Assembly: GCA_016219375.1 (NCBI GenBank)
Contig: JACRNC010000016.1
Location: 154,006 to 218,005 of the forward strand
Source: Burkholderiales bacterium
Lineage (GTDB): Bacteria; Pseudomonadota; Gammaproteobacteria; Burkholderiales; Burkholderiaceae_C
Direction of reading: 5' to 3'
DNA length: 64,000 bases
Shown here in pieces: positions 40,060 to 49,840 of this stretch. The notes under the pieces were generated by a model, which saw only the letters and a list, made by a program, of their open reading frames with translations, was not told where the DNA came from and made no database searches. The stretch's first letter is position 1, and each line of letters starts with the position of its first letter. Both the position numbers and the translations under genes were made by a program.

Positions 40060-41031
40060 ATGACCGCCATCCACACCCGCCGCCCGCTGCGCATCCTGAC
40101 CTGGCATGTGCACGGCAACTACCTGTGGTACCTGACCCAGGTCCCGCATCACTTCTACCTGGTGACCGACGCCGCGCGCTCCACCCACCACAGCGGCCGC
40201 AGCGGCACGCTGCCCTGGGGCGACAACGTCTTCGAGGCCGATGTCGAGGCCATCCGCGACATGCAGTTCGACGTAATCCTCTACCAGTCGCGCGCCGCGT
40301 ATGAGCAAGAGGCCCCGCGCATCCTCAGCGAGGCCCAGCAGCGCCTGCCGCGCATCTACCTGGAGCACGACCCGCCGCAGGAGCACCCCACCAACACGCG
40401 CCACTGGGTGGACGACCCCGGCGCGCTGCTGGTGCACTGCACGCCCTTCAACGCGCTGATGTGGGACAGCGGCCGCACGCCGGTGCGCGTGATCGAGCAC
40501 GGCGTCAAGCCGCTGCAGCCGGCGCGCTGGAGCGGCGCCAAGGCCGAGGGCGTCGTCGTCGTCAACAACCTGGACAGGCGCGGCCGCCGCCTGGGCCTGG
40601 ACGTGTACGAGCAGATGGCCCGCCAGGTGCCGCTCACGCTCGTGGGCATGGGCGCCGACCGCCTGGCCCACATCGGCGGCCGCGGCGAGGTGGCCAACCA
40701 TGAGCTGCCCGGCTTCATGGCCGACTACCGCTTCTTCTTCAACCCCATCCGCTACACCAGCCTGGGCCTGTCCATCATCGAGGCCATGATGGTCGGCCTG
40801 CCCATCGTCGGCCTGGCCACCACCGAGCTGGTCACGGTGATCCGCAACGGCGACAACGGCTGGGTGGACACGCGGCCCGCTGAGCTGGTGGACGCCATGC
40901 AGCGCCTGCTGCGCGAGCCGGAACTGGCCCGCGCCTGGGGCGAGGCGGCGCGGCGCACGGCGGTGGAGCGCTTCAACATCGACCGCTTCGTGGCCGACTG
41001 GATGGACGCTCTGCAAACGGTGGCGGGCTGA
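40060..41031 (+). CDS. GT4-like glycosyltransferase
   Basis: The 323-residue protein begins MTAIHTRRPLRILTWHVHGN. The N-terminal part is shortened but has YLWYLTQVPHHFYLVTD. The C-terminal half carries VIEHGVKPL, FFFNPIRYTSLGLSIIEAMMVGLPIVG (E-x7-type motif) and ERFNIDRFVADW. It fits GT4 proteins of surface-glycan loci. It is the last gene of the glycan operon, eight bases after the second GT9. Confidence 0.78.
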   Translation: MTAIHTRRPLRILTWHVHGNYLWYLTQVPHHFYLVTDAARSTHHSGRSGTLPWGDNVFEADVEAIRDMQFDVILYQSRAAYEQEAPRILSEAQQRLPRIYLEHDPPQEHPTNTRHWVDDPGALLVHCTPFNALMWDSGRTPVRVIEHGVKPLQPARWSGAKAEGVVVVNNLDRRGRRLGLDVYEQMARQVPLTLVGMGADRLAHIGGRGEVANHELPGFMADYRFFFNPIRYTSLGLSIIEAMMVGLPIVGLATTELVTVIRNGDNGWVDTRPAELVDAMQRLLREPELARAWGEAARRTAVERFNIDRFVADWMDALQTVAG

Positions 41032-41187
41032 AGCGGGCGGGCAGCAGGCCACAGCAGGCCGCCGCAGGAGGCAGGCGGGCCGTGGCCCGGATCGTGCAAC
41101 ATCGGCGTCGCTTGGCGCGGATGGCGTCGCGGGCGGTCACCCGCGTGGTGTAACGTCCCGCGACCCTGCTCTGCGCCTGCGCGCCCC

Positions 41188-44151
41188 GTGCCCGACAGCC
41201 ACCTGAAGCCCCCTGCCGACCCGCTGCGCCGCTGGCTGATCCGCGCGCCGGTCAGCGTGGCGCTGGTGCTGACCGCGGCCATCATCGCCGCCAGCGGCCT
41301 GGTCGGCTGGTGGAACGCCCGCACGCTGGCGGCTACCGGCGCCGAGCTGGCCGACGCCGCGTCGCGCGCCGCCGCGCTGGAGGCCCTGCAGGCGGCACTG
41401 CTCGACGCGGAGAACGCCCACCTGCGCCACCTGCTGGGCGGCGGCGACCCGGAGCCGGTCACCGCCCGCGTGCGCCTGCAGCTGCGCCGGCTGCTCAGCG
41501 GGCCGCAGCCGCGTCCGGGCCTGGCGGGCGGCGACGTCGAGGCCCCCGCGGCCCCTCCGCTCGATCCCGCACCTGCAGCCCGTGAGTCGGCATCGGCGCC
41601 CCCGCTGCTCACCGACGCCGAGCTGCATGCGGCGCTCGCCGAGGTTCACCGCCGCACCCAGGCCGTGCTGGCGACCTGGGACAGCGCCTCCACGCTGCGC
41701 CGCGATGGCCGGCCCGACGAGGCCCTGGTGCTGCTGTCGCAGACCGGGCAGGCGCCGCAGCACGATCTGCTGGGCCTGCTGGCGCGGCTGCACGAGCAGC
41801 AGTCCGCCCGGCTGCTGGAGCTGCGCCGGCAGAACGACGCCGCCGCGCGCCGCGGCGTGTGGGGCGCCACCGTGGTGGCCGCGCTGGCGCTGCTGTCGCT
41901 GGCTGCGTTCGCCGCCGTGGTGCAGCGCAGCCGCCGCCGGCTGCAGGACAGCCAGGCGCGCTTTCGCCAACTGGCCGAGACCATGCCGCAGCTGGCCTGG
42001 ATCGCCCGCGAGGACGGCTACATCACCTGGTTCAACCAGCGCTGGTACGACTACACCGGCACCACGCCGCAGCAGATGGAGGGCTGGGGCTGGCGGAGCG
42101 TCCACGACCCGGCCGAGTTGCCGCGGGTGATGCGCGAATGGCAGGCCGGCATCAGCAACGGCCAGCCGCTGGAGATGGTCTTCCCACTGCGCGGGGCCGA
42201 CGGTGCGCTGAGGCCCTTCCTCACGCGCGTGGCACCGCTCAAGTCCGAAAACGGCCGGGTGCTGATGTGGTTCGGCACCAATACCGACATCAGCGAGCAG
42301 CAGGCCACGGCCGACGCGCTGCGCGACAGCGAGCGCCGCGAGCGCGAGCGCGCGCAGATGCTGGAGCAGGTGATGCAGCGCCTGCGCGAGCGTGAGCAGG
42401 AGCTGCGCACGCTGACCGACAACACGCCGGACATCCTCAGCCGCTTTGACCGCGAGCTGCGCCATGTCTTCGTCAACGCCGCCGCCACCCGCGCCACCGG
42501 CCTGCCGGTGAGCCACTTCATTGGCAAGACCAACCGCGAGCTGGGCATGCCGCCCGAGCTGTGCGAGCGGTGGGACGCCTGCCTGCGCGCGGTCTTTGAA
42601 ACCGGACAGCCGCAGACGGTGGCGTTCAGTTTTGACTCGCCGGACGGCGTGCGCCACTTCCAGGGGCGCTTCATCCCCGAGTTCGGGCCGGATGGCCAGG
42701 TGGTGTCGACCCTGGGCGTCACGCACGACCGCACGGCCGAGAAGATCGCCGCCGACGCGCTGCTGGAGGCCGACCGGCGCAAGGACGAGTTCCTGGCCAC
42801 GCTCGCCCACGAGCTGCGCAACCCGCTGACGCCCATCCGCACGGGGCTGCACATCCTCAAGCGCACGGCCGCCACGCAGCCGCCCGATGCGGCCAGCGTG
42901 CGCATCCGCGACATGATGGAGCGGCAGATCAACCACATGGTGCGGCTGATCGACGACCTGCTGGACGTGGCCCGCATCTCCACCGGCAAGATCGAGCTGC
43001 GGCATGAGCGCGTGCTGCTGTCCACGGTGGTGGACAGCGCGCTGGATACCAGCCGGCCGCTGCTGGAGGCCGCGCACCACGAGGTGCAGCTCAGCCTGCC
43101 TGACGAGCCGGTGTGGCTGCACGGCGATGCGGTGCGGCTGGCCCAGGTGCTGGCCAACCTGCTCAACAACGCAGCCAAGTACACGCCCGACCACGGTCGC
43201 ATCCGCCTGCAGGCGCGGGTGGTGGAGGCGCCGGCCCACGCGGCAGGCAGGCGGCTGCTGCTGAGCGTGTCGGACAACGGCATCGGCATCCCGCCGCAGG
43301 AGCTGGCGCGCGTCTTCGCCATGTTCGCCCAGGCCGGCCCCGCGCTGCAGCGCAGCCACGGCGGGCTGGGCATCGGCCTGGCGCTGGTGCAGCGGCTGGT
43401 GGAGCTGCACGGCGGCAGCGTGCAGGCCCACAGCGACGGGCCGGGGCAGGGCGCCACCTTCAGCGTGGAGCTGCCGCTGGCGCCGGCCCATGAGGTGGCT
43501 GGTGACGGGGCTGACGACGTGGCCGATGACGTGACCGACGACGTGACCGACGGCGCGACGGGCAGCGCGACCGCCCGTGCGACCCGCGGCGCGCGCGACC
43601 CTGCGTCCGGTATCGCGGCCGGGCAGGGCGACGGCCCGCCTGCACACGCCGCCGGCTGCGCGCATGCGGCCTGTCCAGGCGGCGCCGCGCCGGTGCAGGC
43701 CGCGGCCTGGCCTGCTGGCTCTGGTTGGCGCGTGCTGGTGGTGGACGACAACGTGGATGCCGCCGACAGCCTGGGCGCGGTGCTGGAGCTGGCCGGCCAC
43801 GAGGTGCGCATCGCGCATGACGGCGCGCGTGCGCTGCTGCAGGCGGCCGACTGGATGCCGCGCGCCGTGCTGCTGGACATCGGCATGCCGGGCATGGACG
43901 GCTTCGAGGTGGCCACCCGGCTGCGCGCCCAGGCCGCCGGCCGGCCGCTGCTGCTGGTGGCCGTCACCGGCTGGGGCAGCGAGGACATGCGCCAGCGCGC
44001 GCGCCGGGCGGGCTTCGACCTGCACCTGACCAAGCCGGTGGAGGCCACGGCCGTGGTGGACCTGCTGGCCCGCACTCGGGAGCAGGCGGCGGCGGACGTG
44101 CCGCCGGCCGCCTTGCCAACCGATTCGCGAGCAGCCTCGCCCGCCCCCTGA
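41188..44151 (+). CDS. Hybrid sensor histidine kinase/response regulator
   Basis: A GTG start gives 987 residues. Membrane helix 1 (VALVLTAAIIAASGLVGWW, about 20-42), a ~180-residue periplasmic helical sensor, and helix 2 (VVAALALLSLAAFAAVV). PAS domains lie at about 250-375 (MPQLAWIARED) and 400-522 (DNTPDILSRFD). HisKA box FLATLAHELRNPL (His about 542), HATPase boxes LLNNAAKYTP, VSDNGIGIPP and HGGLGIGLAL. An acidic/Thr repeat linker (DDVADDVTDDVTDGATG) leads to a receiver (VVDDN, LLDIGMPGMDG Asp about 896, TKPV). Signal unknown. Confidence 0.92.
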   Translation: MPDSHLKPPADPLRRWLIRAPVSVALVLTAAIIAASGLVGWWNARTLAATGAELADAASRAAALEALQAALLDAENAHLRHLLGGGDPEPVTARVRLQLRRLLSGPQPRPGLAGGDVEAPAAPPLDPAPAARESASAPPLLTDAELHAALAEVHRRTQAVLATWDSASTLRRDGRPDEALVLLSQTGQAPQHDLLGLLARLHEQQSARLLELRRQNDAAARRGVWGATVVAALALLSLAAFAAVVQRSRRRLQDSQARFRQLAETMPQLAWIAREDGYITWFNQRWYDYTGTTPQQMEGWGWRSVHDPAELPRVMREWQAGISNGQPLEMVFPLRGADGALRPFLTRVAPLKSENGRVLMWFGTNTDISEQQATADALRDSERRERERAQMLEQVMQRLREREQELRTLTDNTPDILSRFDRELRHVFVNAAATRATGLPVSHFIGKTNRELGMPPELCERWDACLRAVFETGQPQTVAFSFDSPDGVRHFQGRFIPEFGPDGQVVSTLGVTHDRTAEKIAADALLEADRRKDEFLATLAHELRNPLTPIRTGLHILKRTAATQPPDAASVRIRDMMERQINHMVRLIDDLLDVARISTGKIELRHERVLLSTVVDSALDTSRPLLEAAHHEVQLSLPDEPVWLHGDAVRLAQVLANLLNNAAKYTPDHGRIRLQARVVEAPAHAAGRRLLLSVSDNGIGIPPQELARVFAMFAQAGPALQRSHGGLGIGLALVQRLVELHGGSVQAHSDGPGQGATFSVELPLAPAHEVAGDGADDVADDVTDDVTDGATGSATARATRGARDPASGIAAGQGDGPPAHAAGCAHAACPGGAAPVQAAAWPAGSGWRVLVVDDNVDAADSLGAVLELAGHEVRIAHDGARALLQAADWMPRAVLLDIGMPGMDGFEVATRLRAQAAGRPLLLVAVTGWGSEDMRQRARRAGFDLHLTKPVEATAVVDLLARTREQAAADVPPAALPTDSRAASPAP

Positions 44152-44197
44152 CCGCCGGGCCAGGTGACGCGCGGCCGGCGCCCGCGCACCAGCGTGC

Positions 44198-44431
44198 TCA
44201 GGTCGTGCGCGAGGAGCGCGGCAGCATGAAGATCGCGTACAGCGCCGCCGCGCCCACCAGCACGTAGACCAGGCGCGACAGGGTGGTCAGCTCGCCGAAC
44301 AGCGCGGCCACCAGGTCGAAGTTGAACAGGCCCACCAGCGCCCAGTTGATCCCGCCGACGATGAGCAGGACGAGCGCGATGGTGAAGGCGGTGGACGTGG
44401 CCGTGTGGCGGCGCGGGGCGATGGCGTTCAT
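44198..44431 (-). CDS. DUF378 small membrane protein
   Basis: The 77-residue protein has a ribosome site GAAGGAGA just upstream of its ATG (44431). Two membrane helices: TIALVLLIVGGINWALVGLF, with the GGINWxLVGLFxFDLV signature of DUF378, and LSRLVYVLVGAAALYAIF. Function unknown. It lies between, and is convergent with, the histidine kinase. Confidence 0.88.
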   Translation of the reverse strand: MNAIAPRRHTATSTAFTIALVLLIVGGINWALVGLFNFDLVAALFGELTTLSRLVYVLVGAAALYAIFMLPRSSRTT

Positions 44432-44578
44432 GGCAGGTCTCCTTCGAGCAAGTGGATGGACGCCGGCGGCCGGCAGGCCACGTGCCCGAGTGGTGGGCCC
44501 GCGCCGCGCCGGGCATGCGGGCTGCTCCCCACGGGCATCTTCATCACCGGCGTGCCGCCGCGCGCCCGCCTGCCCACC

Positions 44579-45397
44579 ATGACGCCTGCCGACTGGACTG
44601 CCCACCTCGCCGCCCTGGATGTCACGCTGTTCACCTGGCACGAGACCGACTTCACCGTCTCGTCCATCCTCAAGCTGGTCCTGTCCTTCGTCTTCGTCCT
44701 GTGGTTGTCCAACGCCTCGCGGCGCTGGGTCATGGGCCGCGCGCTGCGCCACTGGAACCTCGACGAGGGCACGCGCCGCAGCATCGGCAACGTCGTCCAC
44801 TACGCGGTGCTGGCCATCGGCCTGGTGCTGGTGCTGCAGAACGCCGGCATCAACCTCACCGCGCTCAGCGTGGTGGCCGGCGCGGTGGGCGTGGGCATCG
44901 GCTTCGGGCTGCAGAACCTCTTCAGCAACCTCATCAGCGGGCTGATCATCATGATCGAGCGCCCGGTCAAGATCGGCGACCGCGTGGAGCTGGGCGCGCT
45001 GGAGGGCCAGATCACCGACATCGGCGTGCGGCGCACCACGGTGCTGACCAACGACCGCGTCGCCATCCTCGTGCCCAACCAGAAGTTCATCCTCGACAAC
45101 GTCGTCAACCTGACCCACCGCCACCAGCCGGTGCGCCTGCGCGTGCCGGTCAACGTGGCCGCGGCGCATGACCCCGAGCAGGTGCGCCGCGAACTGCTGG
45201 CGGCCGTTGCCGGCCACGACGCGGTCAAGGCCGAGCCCGCGCCCGAGGTGCTGATCACCAACCCCGGCGGCGCGGCCACGTCCTACGAGCTGGCCGTGTG
45301 GTACGACCCCGGCCACGCCACCCGCCAGCAGCTGCTCAGCGACCTGGCCTTCGCCCTGCTGCAGCGGCTGCGGGCGGCGGAGATCAAGACGGCGTGA
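44579..45397 (+). CDS. Small-conductance mechanosensitive channel, MscS family
   Basis: The 272-residue protein starts at MTPADWTAHL (44579). TM helices include ILKLVLSFVFVLWL and VHYAVLAIGLVLVLQNAGI; the pore-lining TM3 is SVVAGAVGVGIGFGLQNLFS with the Gly/Ala packing pattern. The beta domain follows: IERPVKIGDRVELG, GQITDIGVRRTTVLT, VPNQKFILDNVVN. It releases solutes on hypo-osmotic shock. Confidence 0.9.
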   Translation: MTPADWTAHLAALDVTLFTWHETDFTVSSILKLVLSFVFVLWLSNASRRWVMGRALRHWNLDEGTRRSIGNVVHYAVLAIGLVLVLQNAGINLTALSVVAGAVGVGIGFGLQNLFSNLISGLIIMIERPVKIGDRVELGALEGQITDIGVRRTTVLTNDRVAILVPNQKFILDNVVNLTHRHQPVRLRVPVNVAAAHDPEQVRRELLAAVAGHDAVKAEPAPEVLITNPGGAATSYELAVWYDPGHATRQQLLSDLAFALLQRLRAAEIKTA

Positions 45398-45535
45398 TGG
45401 CCGCCTGCCCGGCCGCACAGACCGCGGGCGGCTGCGGCCCGCGGATTTGATCCACGCCAAAAGCCCCCGAGAAGCCGGGCCGCCAGTGGGTTAATTCACG
45501 TTTCACCGGCCGGGCAGGCAGGGTCCAATCGGCGC

Positions 45536-47287
45536 ATGCCCGCCATTGCCGCTCCGTCCCTCGCCACCCGTCTGGGGCGCTTCGAGATGCGCCGCCTGCT
45601 GGGCAGGAGTGCGCAGCTCATGACCTGGCTGGCCTGGGATCCGGCCGCGGGCCGCGAGGTGATGGTCTGCCTGCCGCGCCAGCCGCTGCCCGCCGCCTGG
45701 CTGGGCACCTGGCAGCTGACGGCCCAGCGCGCCGCGCGGCTGGAGCACCCGCGCCTGCTGGCCCCGCTGGAGATCGGCCGCGAGGACCAGTGGCCCTATG
45801 CCGTCTACCCGCGCGAGGGCCTGGTCACCCTGGCCGAGCGCATCGCCACCGGCACGCCGCCGCCGTCCGAGTCGGCGCAGTGGTGCTGCGACGCGCTGGA
45901 GGGCCTGGCCTATGCGCACGAGGCCGGGCAGGCTCATCTGGACGTGGGCCTGCACACCCAGGTGATCGATGCCAACGACCATGTGGCGCTGATCGGCCTG
46001 GGCCTGGCCTGGCCGCTGACCCGGCCTCAGCCACCCGGCACGCCGGCTGCGGCCACCGCCCGCCAGCCGCTCGATCTGGACGACGCGCACCAGCGCCGCG
46101 AGGCCGCCGAGCGCGACGTGATGATGCAGGGCCTGCTGCTGCACCTGCTGCTGGCCGACCATCCGCCGCTGGACGACGCTGACCTGTCCAGCGTGGCCGA
46201 GCGCATCGGCCGCGAGATCGTGCGCCTGCCCTGGACCACGCCGCAGCCGGTGCCCGAGCCGCTGCGCGCGATTGCCAACCGCGCCTGCGACCGCCAGCCC
46301 CGGCAGCGCTACCTGAGCGCCCGCACCCTGCTGCGCGCGCTGCAGGGCTGGCTGGAGGCCCAGGCACAGTCCGCGGGTGGGCCGCTGTCGGCCCTGATGG
46401 ACCGTGTGGCCACCGTGGGCGTGCTGCCCGGGCGCAGGGGGCTGGCCTCGCGCATCGCCCGCCTGGCCCGCATGGAAGGCCAGCGCCTGGACGAGATGGT
46501 GGAGCTCATCCACCAGGACCCGGGCCTGGTCTGCGCGCTGCTGCGCGAGATCAACGCCGCGCAGTTCCACGGCCACGGCACGGGGGCCGTCACCTCCATG
46601 CGCCGTGCGGTGCTGCTGATGGGCCTGCGTGGCATCGCGCAGACGGCGCAGGGCCTGCGCCCCTGGCCCGGCGCGCTGGTGGGCGGGCCCGACTCGCCCG
46701 CCGCCCATGCGCTGGAGGAGGGCTTGCGCCGCGCCTGCATGGCCGGTGTGGTGGCCGACATCCTCTGCCCGCCGGGCACGGATTCACAAGAGACACTGAT
46801 CGCCGCCATGCTGCAGTCGCTGGGCCGGCTGGTGCTGCTCTACCACCTGCCCGACGAGGCGGCGCAGATCGAGCGGCTGCAGCAGCCGGCACCGCCCCTG
46901 GCCCCCGGTGAGCCGGAGACGCCCGGCATGAGCCGCGAGGCCGCGGTGGCCGCCGTGCTGGGCCTGGACCTGGAGCAGGTGGGCGTGACCGTGGTGCGCC
47001 AGTGGGGCCTGGACAGCCAGGTGCTCAGCGCCATGCATCCGCTGAACCGCCAGGCGCCGGTGCGCAAGCCCGACGACCATGCCGGCGTGATGCGCGCCAC
47101 CGCGAGCGCCGCCAACGAGATCATCGAAGCCGCCCACCTGAGCCCGCCGCCGCGCCGCCTGGCCGCGCTCAACCAGGTGGTGCAGCGCTATGCCCGCGCG
47201 CTGGACCTGAGCCTCAAAGAGGTACAGGGCGCGCTGGTGGATGCCCGCCGGCAGATGGACGACCTGGATCTGCTGGCCGAGGGCTGA
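45536..47287 (+). CDS. Pseudokinase-HDOD fusion protein
   Basis: This 583-residue protein has an N-terminal protein-kinase-like domain (about 10-280). It is degenerate: the Gly loop and Lys are not recognisable, the catalytic loop reads AHLDVGLHTQVIDANDHVAL, and DFG is replaced by LGL. Late helices are kinase-like (PLRAIANRACDRQPRQRYLS). The C-terminal ~280 residues form an HDOD domain (IHQDPGLVCALLREINAAQF, SMRRAVLLMGLRGI, LGLDLEQVGVTVVRQWGL). HDOD proteins act in signalling without HD phosphodiesterase residues. The partner and signal are unknown. Confidence 0.82.
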   Translation: MPAIAAPSLATRLGRFEMRRLLGRSAQLMTWLAWDPAAGREVMVCLPRQPLPAAWLGTWQLTAQRAARLEHPRLLAPLEIGREDQWPYAVYPREGLVTLAERIATGTPPPSESAQWCCDALEGLAYAHEAGQAHLDVGLHTQVIDANDHVALIGLGLAWPLTRPQPPGTPAAATARQPLDLDDAHQRREAAERDVMMQGLLLHLLLADHPPLDDADLSSVAERIGREIVRLPWTTPQPVPEPLRAIANRACDRQPRQRYLSARTLLRALQGWLEAQAQSAGGPLSALMDRVATVGVLPGRRGLASRIARLARMEGQRLDEMVELIHQDPGLVCALLREINAAQFHGHGTGAVTSMRRAVLLMGLRGIAQTAQGLRPWPGALVGGPDSPAAHALEEGLRRACMAGVVADILCPPGTDSQETLIAAMLQSLGRLVLLYHLPDEAAQIERLQQPAPPLAPGEPETPGMSREAAVAAVLGLDLEQVGVTVVRQWGLDSQVLSAMHPLNRQAPVRKPDDHAGVMRATASAANEIIEAAHLSPPPRRLAALNQVVQRYARALDLSLKEVQGALVDARRQMDDLDLLAEG

Positions 47288-47342
47288 GCGGCGCTCGGGT
47301 GATCCGGGGGTGATCCGGGGCGACCCGGGCGATCAGCCAGGA

Positions 47343-48965
47343 TCAGCGCGGCGCCTGCGCCAGCGTGCTGTGCGGCCAAGCCGGCGGCACGGCGGGCACG
47401 GCCTGGCGCCCGCGTCGCCAGGCGGCGTGCAGCGCATCGGCCGCGGCCTGCAGATCGGCGGCCTGGGTCAGCGCACGGATCACCGCGGCACTGGCCGCGC
47501 CCGCACGCGCGGCGCGCTCCACCCCGTCGGCATCCAGCCCGCCGATGGCCACCACCGGCAGCGGCAGCAGGCCGGCCCAGTAGGCCAGGTTGCCGAAGCC
47601 CTGGGGCCTCCAGGGCATGGCCTTGCTGTCGGTCTCGCGGATGGGGCCGCAGGCGATGTAGCTGGGCCGCACGGCCAGCGCCCGGCACACCTCCCAGGGC
47701 GCATGGCTGCTCAGGCCCAGGCGCAGGCCGGCGCGCTGCAGCGCCGGCAGGTCGGCCGTCTGCAGATCCTCCTGGCCCAGGTGCACGCCGTAGGCGCCCA
47801 GCTCCAGTGCAAGCCTCCAGTGATCGTTGATGAACAGCTGCGCGCCGGCTTCGTCTGCCGCGCGGATGCTGGCCGCGATCTGCTGGCGCAGCTGCGGATG
47901 CGCCGCGTCCTTGATGCGCAGCTGCACGGTGCGCACCCCGGCGGCCAGCACGCAAGCCACCCAGTCGGCGCTGTCCACCACGGCATAGACGCCCAGCTCC
48001 GGCTCGCGCAGCGGGGTGAAAGGTGCATCCGGCAGCGCCGCCTGCCCGGGCAGGCTCAGCCCCGGCAGCAGCGCGGCATCCAGTTGGAAGCGCGGCTGCG
48101 GCGCCACCGGCCCCGCGCCCTGGCCGGCGGGGTAGGCCAGCTGCAGGGCGCGCACCGTGGCCATCTTGGCCCACACCAGCGCATCGGCATCGGGATAGCC
48201 CAGTGCCAGCGCCGCTGCCGCAGAGGTGGCGAACACGCAGCCGGTGCCGTGGTGATGCTGCGTGGCCACGCGCGGCAGGCGCAGCCAGCCGGCGGCCAGC
48301 GGCGTGGTGATCCAGTCGTGCACCAGGCCGTCCGGGCTGGGCGCATCGCCGCCAGTCACGGCCACGGCGCGCACGCCCATGCCCAGCCAGGCGGCGGCCA
48401 GCTCGGGCGGCGCGGTGCCCTCAGCGGCGCGGGCCAGGATGGCGGCCTCGCGCTGGTTGGGCGTGGCCAGGTCGGCCAGCGGCAGCAGCTCGTCGCGCAG
48501 CGCGGCCTGCAGCTCGGCATCGGCCAGCGCAGCGCCGGTGGTGGCGCGCAGCACCGGGTCCACCACCAGCGCCACCGGCGCGCGCTGGCGCAGCCGCCGC
48601 ACCCAGCCGGCCAGCACGCGCACGTTGGCCGCGCTGCCCAGCATGCCGGTCTTGATGGCGGCCGGCGGCATGTCGTCGGCCAGGGCGGCGAGCTGGGCGT
48701 CCAGCAGATCGGGCTCCACCGCCTGCACCCGGGTCACCGCGCGCGAGTGCTGGGCGGTGATGGCGGCGACGGCCGTGCACACGTGCACGCCGAAGGCCTG
48801 GCCGGCCTTGAGGTCGGCCTGGATGCCGGCCCCGGCGCCGCTGTCGGAGCCGGCCACGCTCCAGATGACGGGCCGCGGGCCCGGGTGGTCGAAAAGCGCG
48901 GTCACGGCAGCGGTAACAGGAGCGGTTTTGGCAGCGGTCACGGGAGCGATCACAGGACCGATCAC
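47343..48965 (-). CDS. thiDE: Bifunctional HMP-phosphate kinase/thiamine-phosphate synthase (ThiD-ThiE fusion)
   Basis: 540 residues. ThiD part (about 30-300): [50 protein letters not shown] and [12 protein letters not shown] (catalytic Cys). ThiE part (about 320-530): [63 protein letters not shown]. One chain phosphorylates HMP-P and couples it with the thiazole. The N-terminus has a low-complexity PVTAA-type repeat. The start overlaps the thiG stop (ATGA), giving translational coupling. Confidence 0.93.
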   Translation of the reverse strand: MIGPVIAPVTAAKTAPVTAAVTALFDHPGPRPVIWSVAGSDSGAGAGIQADLKAGQAFGVHVCTAVAAITAQHSRAVTRVQAVEPDLLDAQLAALADDMPPAAIKTGMLGSAANVRVLAGWVRRLRQRAPVALVVDPVLRATTGAALADAELQAALRDELLPLADLATPNQREAAILARAAEGTAPPELAAAWLGMGVRAVAVTGGDAPSPDGLVHDWITTPLAAGWLRLPRVATQHHHGTGCVFATSAAAALALGYPDADALVWAKMATVRALQLAYPAGQGAGPVAPQPRFQLDAALLPGLSLPGQAALPDAPFTPLREPELGVYAVVDSADWVACVLAAGVRTVQLRIKDAAHPQLRQQIAASIRAADEAGAQLFINDHWRLALELGAYGVHLGQEDLQTADLPALQRAGLRLGLSSHAPWEVCRALAVRPSYIACGPIRETDSKAMPWRPQGFGNLAYWAGLLPLPVVAIGGLDADGVERAARAGAASAAVIRALTQAADLQAAADALHAAWRRGRQAVPAVPPAWPHSTLAQAPR

Positions 48966-49765
48966 AAGACGAACGGCCGGCCGGTCACCGGCGTGGACGG
49001 CACGGCCATGTCCTGCTTGCTCATGATCCCGGCCTCATGGCCCAGCCGCCCGGCTTCGATCGCCAGCGCAAAGGCCCGCGCCATGCCCACCGGGTCGCGC
49101 GCATGGGCCACGGCGGAGTTCAGCAGGATGCCGTCGTAGCCCAGCTCCATCGCCTGCACCGCGTCGGCCGGCGAGCCGATGCCGGCATCGACGATCAGCG
49201 GCACATCCGGCAGCCGCGCGCGCAGCGTGCGCAGCGCAAACGGGTTGACCAGCCCCTGGCCCGAGCCGATGGGCGCGCCCCAGGGCATCAGCACCGTGCA
49301 GCCGACGTCCAGCAGGCGCTGGCAGCTCACCAGGTCGTCGGTGCAATAGGGCAGCACGGTGAAGCCGTCCTTGACCAACTGCTCGGCTGCGGTGACCAGC
49401 TCGAAGGGGTCGGGCTGCAGCGTGTGCTCGTCGCCCACCACCTCCAGCTTGAGCCAGGTGGTGTCGTAGAGCTCGCGCGCCATGTGGGCCAAGGCGATGG
49501 CCTCGCGGGCGCTGCGGCAGCCGGCGGTGTTGGGCAGCAGCCGCGCGCCGCGCTCGCGCATGGCCTCGCGGATGATCTCGATGAAGCCGTTGTCGCCCCC
49601 GGCGGCCAGCGTGCGCTTGAGGCCCACGGTGACCACCTGCGTGCCGGAGGCGGCAATCGCTTCGCGCAGCACCTGTGGCGACGGATAGCCCGCGGTGCCG
49701 AGCAGGAAGCGGCTGGTGAGCGTCTGGCCGGCGAGGGTCCAGGTGGAGGGGTTTGGAGCGGACAC
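48962..49765 (-). CDS. thiG: Thiazole synthase
   Basis: The 267-residue TIM-barrel enzyme has [28 protein letters not shown] (Lys that forms the Schiff base with deoxyxylulose-5-phosphate), [41 protein letters not shown] and [13 protein letters not shown]. It builds the thiazole phosphate using the ThiS thiocarboxylate and the ThiO product. Fourth gene of the thi operon, 75 bp after thiS. Confidence 0.95.
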   Translation of the reverse strand: MSAPNPSTWTLAGQTLTSRFLLGTAGYPSPQVLREAIAASGTQVVTVGLKRTLAAGGDNGFIEIIREAMRERGARLLPNTAGCRSAREAIALAHMARELYDTTWLKLEVVGDEHTLQPDPFELVTAAEQLVKDGFTVLPYCTDDLVSCQRLLDVGCTVLMPWGAPIGSGQGLVNPFALRTLRARLPDVPLIVDAGIGSPADAVQAMELGYDGILLNSAVAHARDPVGMARAFALAIEAGRLGHEAGIMSKQDMAVPSTPVTGRPFVL

Positions 49766-49840
49766 GGGTACTGCCTGGGAGGAAGGAAAAGGCCCGCGGC
49801 TGGCAGGCCCCCGGATGCTGGAGGGAGGCGCCAGCGGCGC

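Noticed and set aside
43501..43580. Repetitive GACGACGTG-type stretch as a separate repeat element
   Set aside because: It encodes the acidic linker between kinase and receiver and stays in frame; ordinary linker low complexity.
41137..44025. 962-codon minus-strand frame opposite the histidine kinase
   Set aside because: Shadow; kinase boxes are all on the plus strand.
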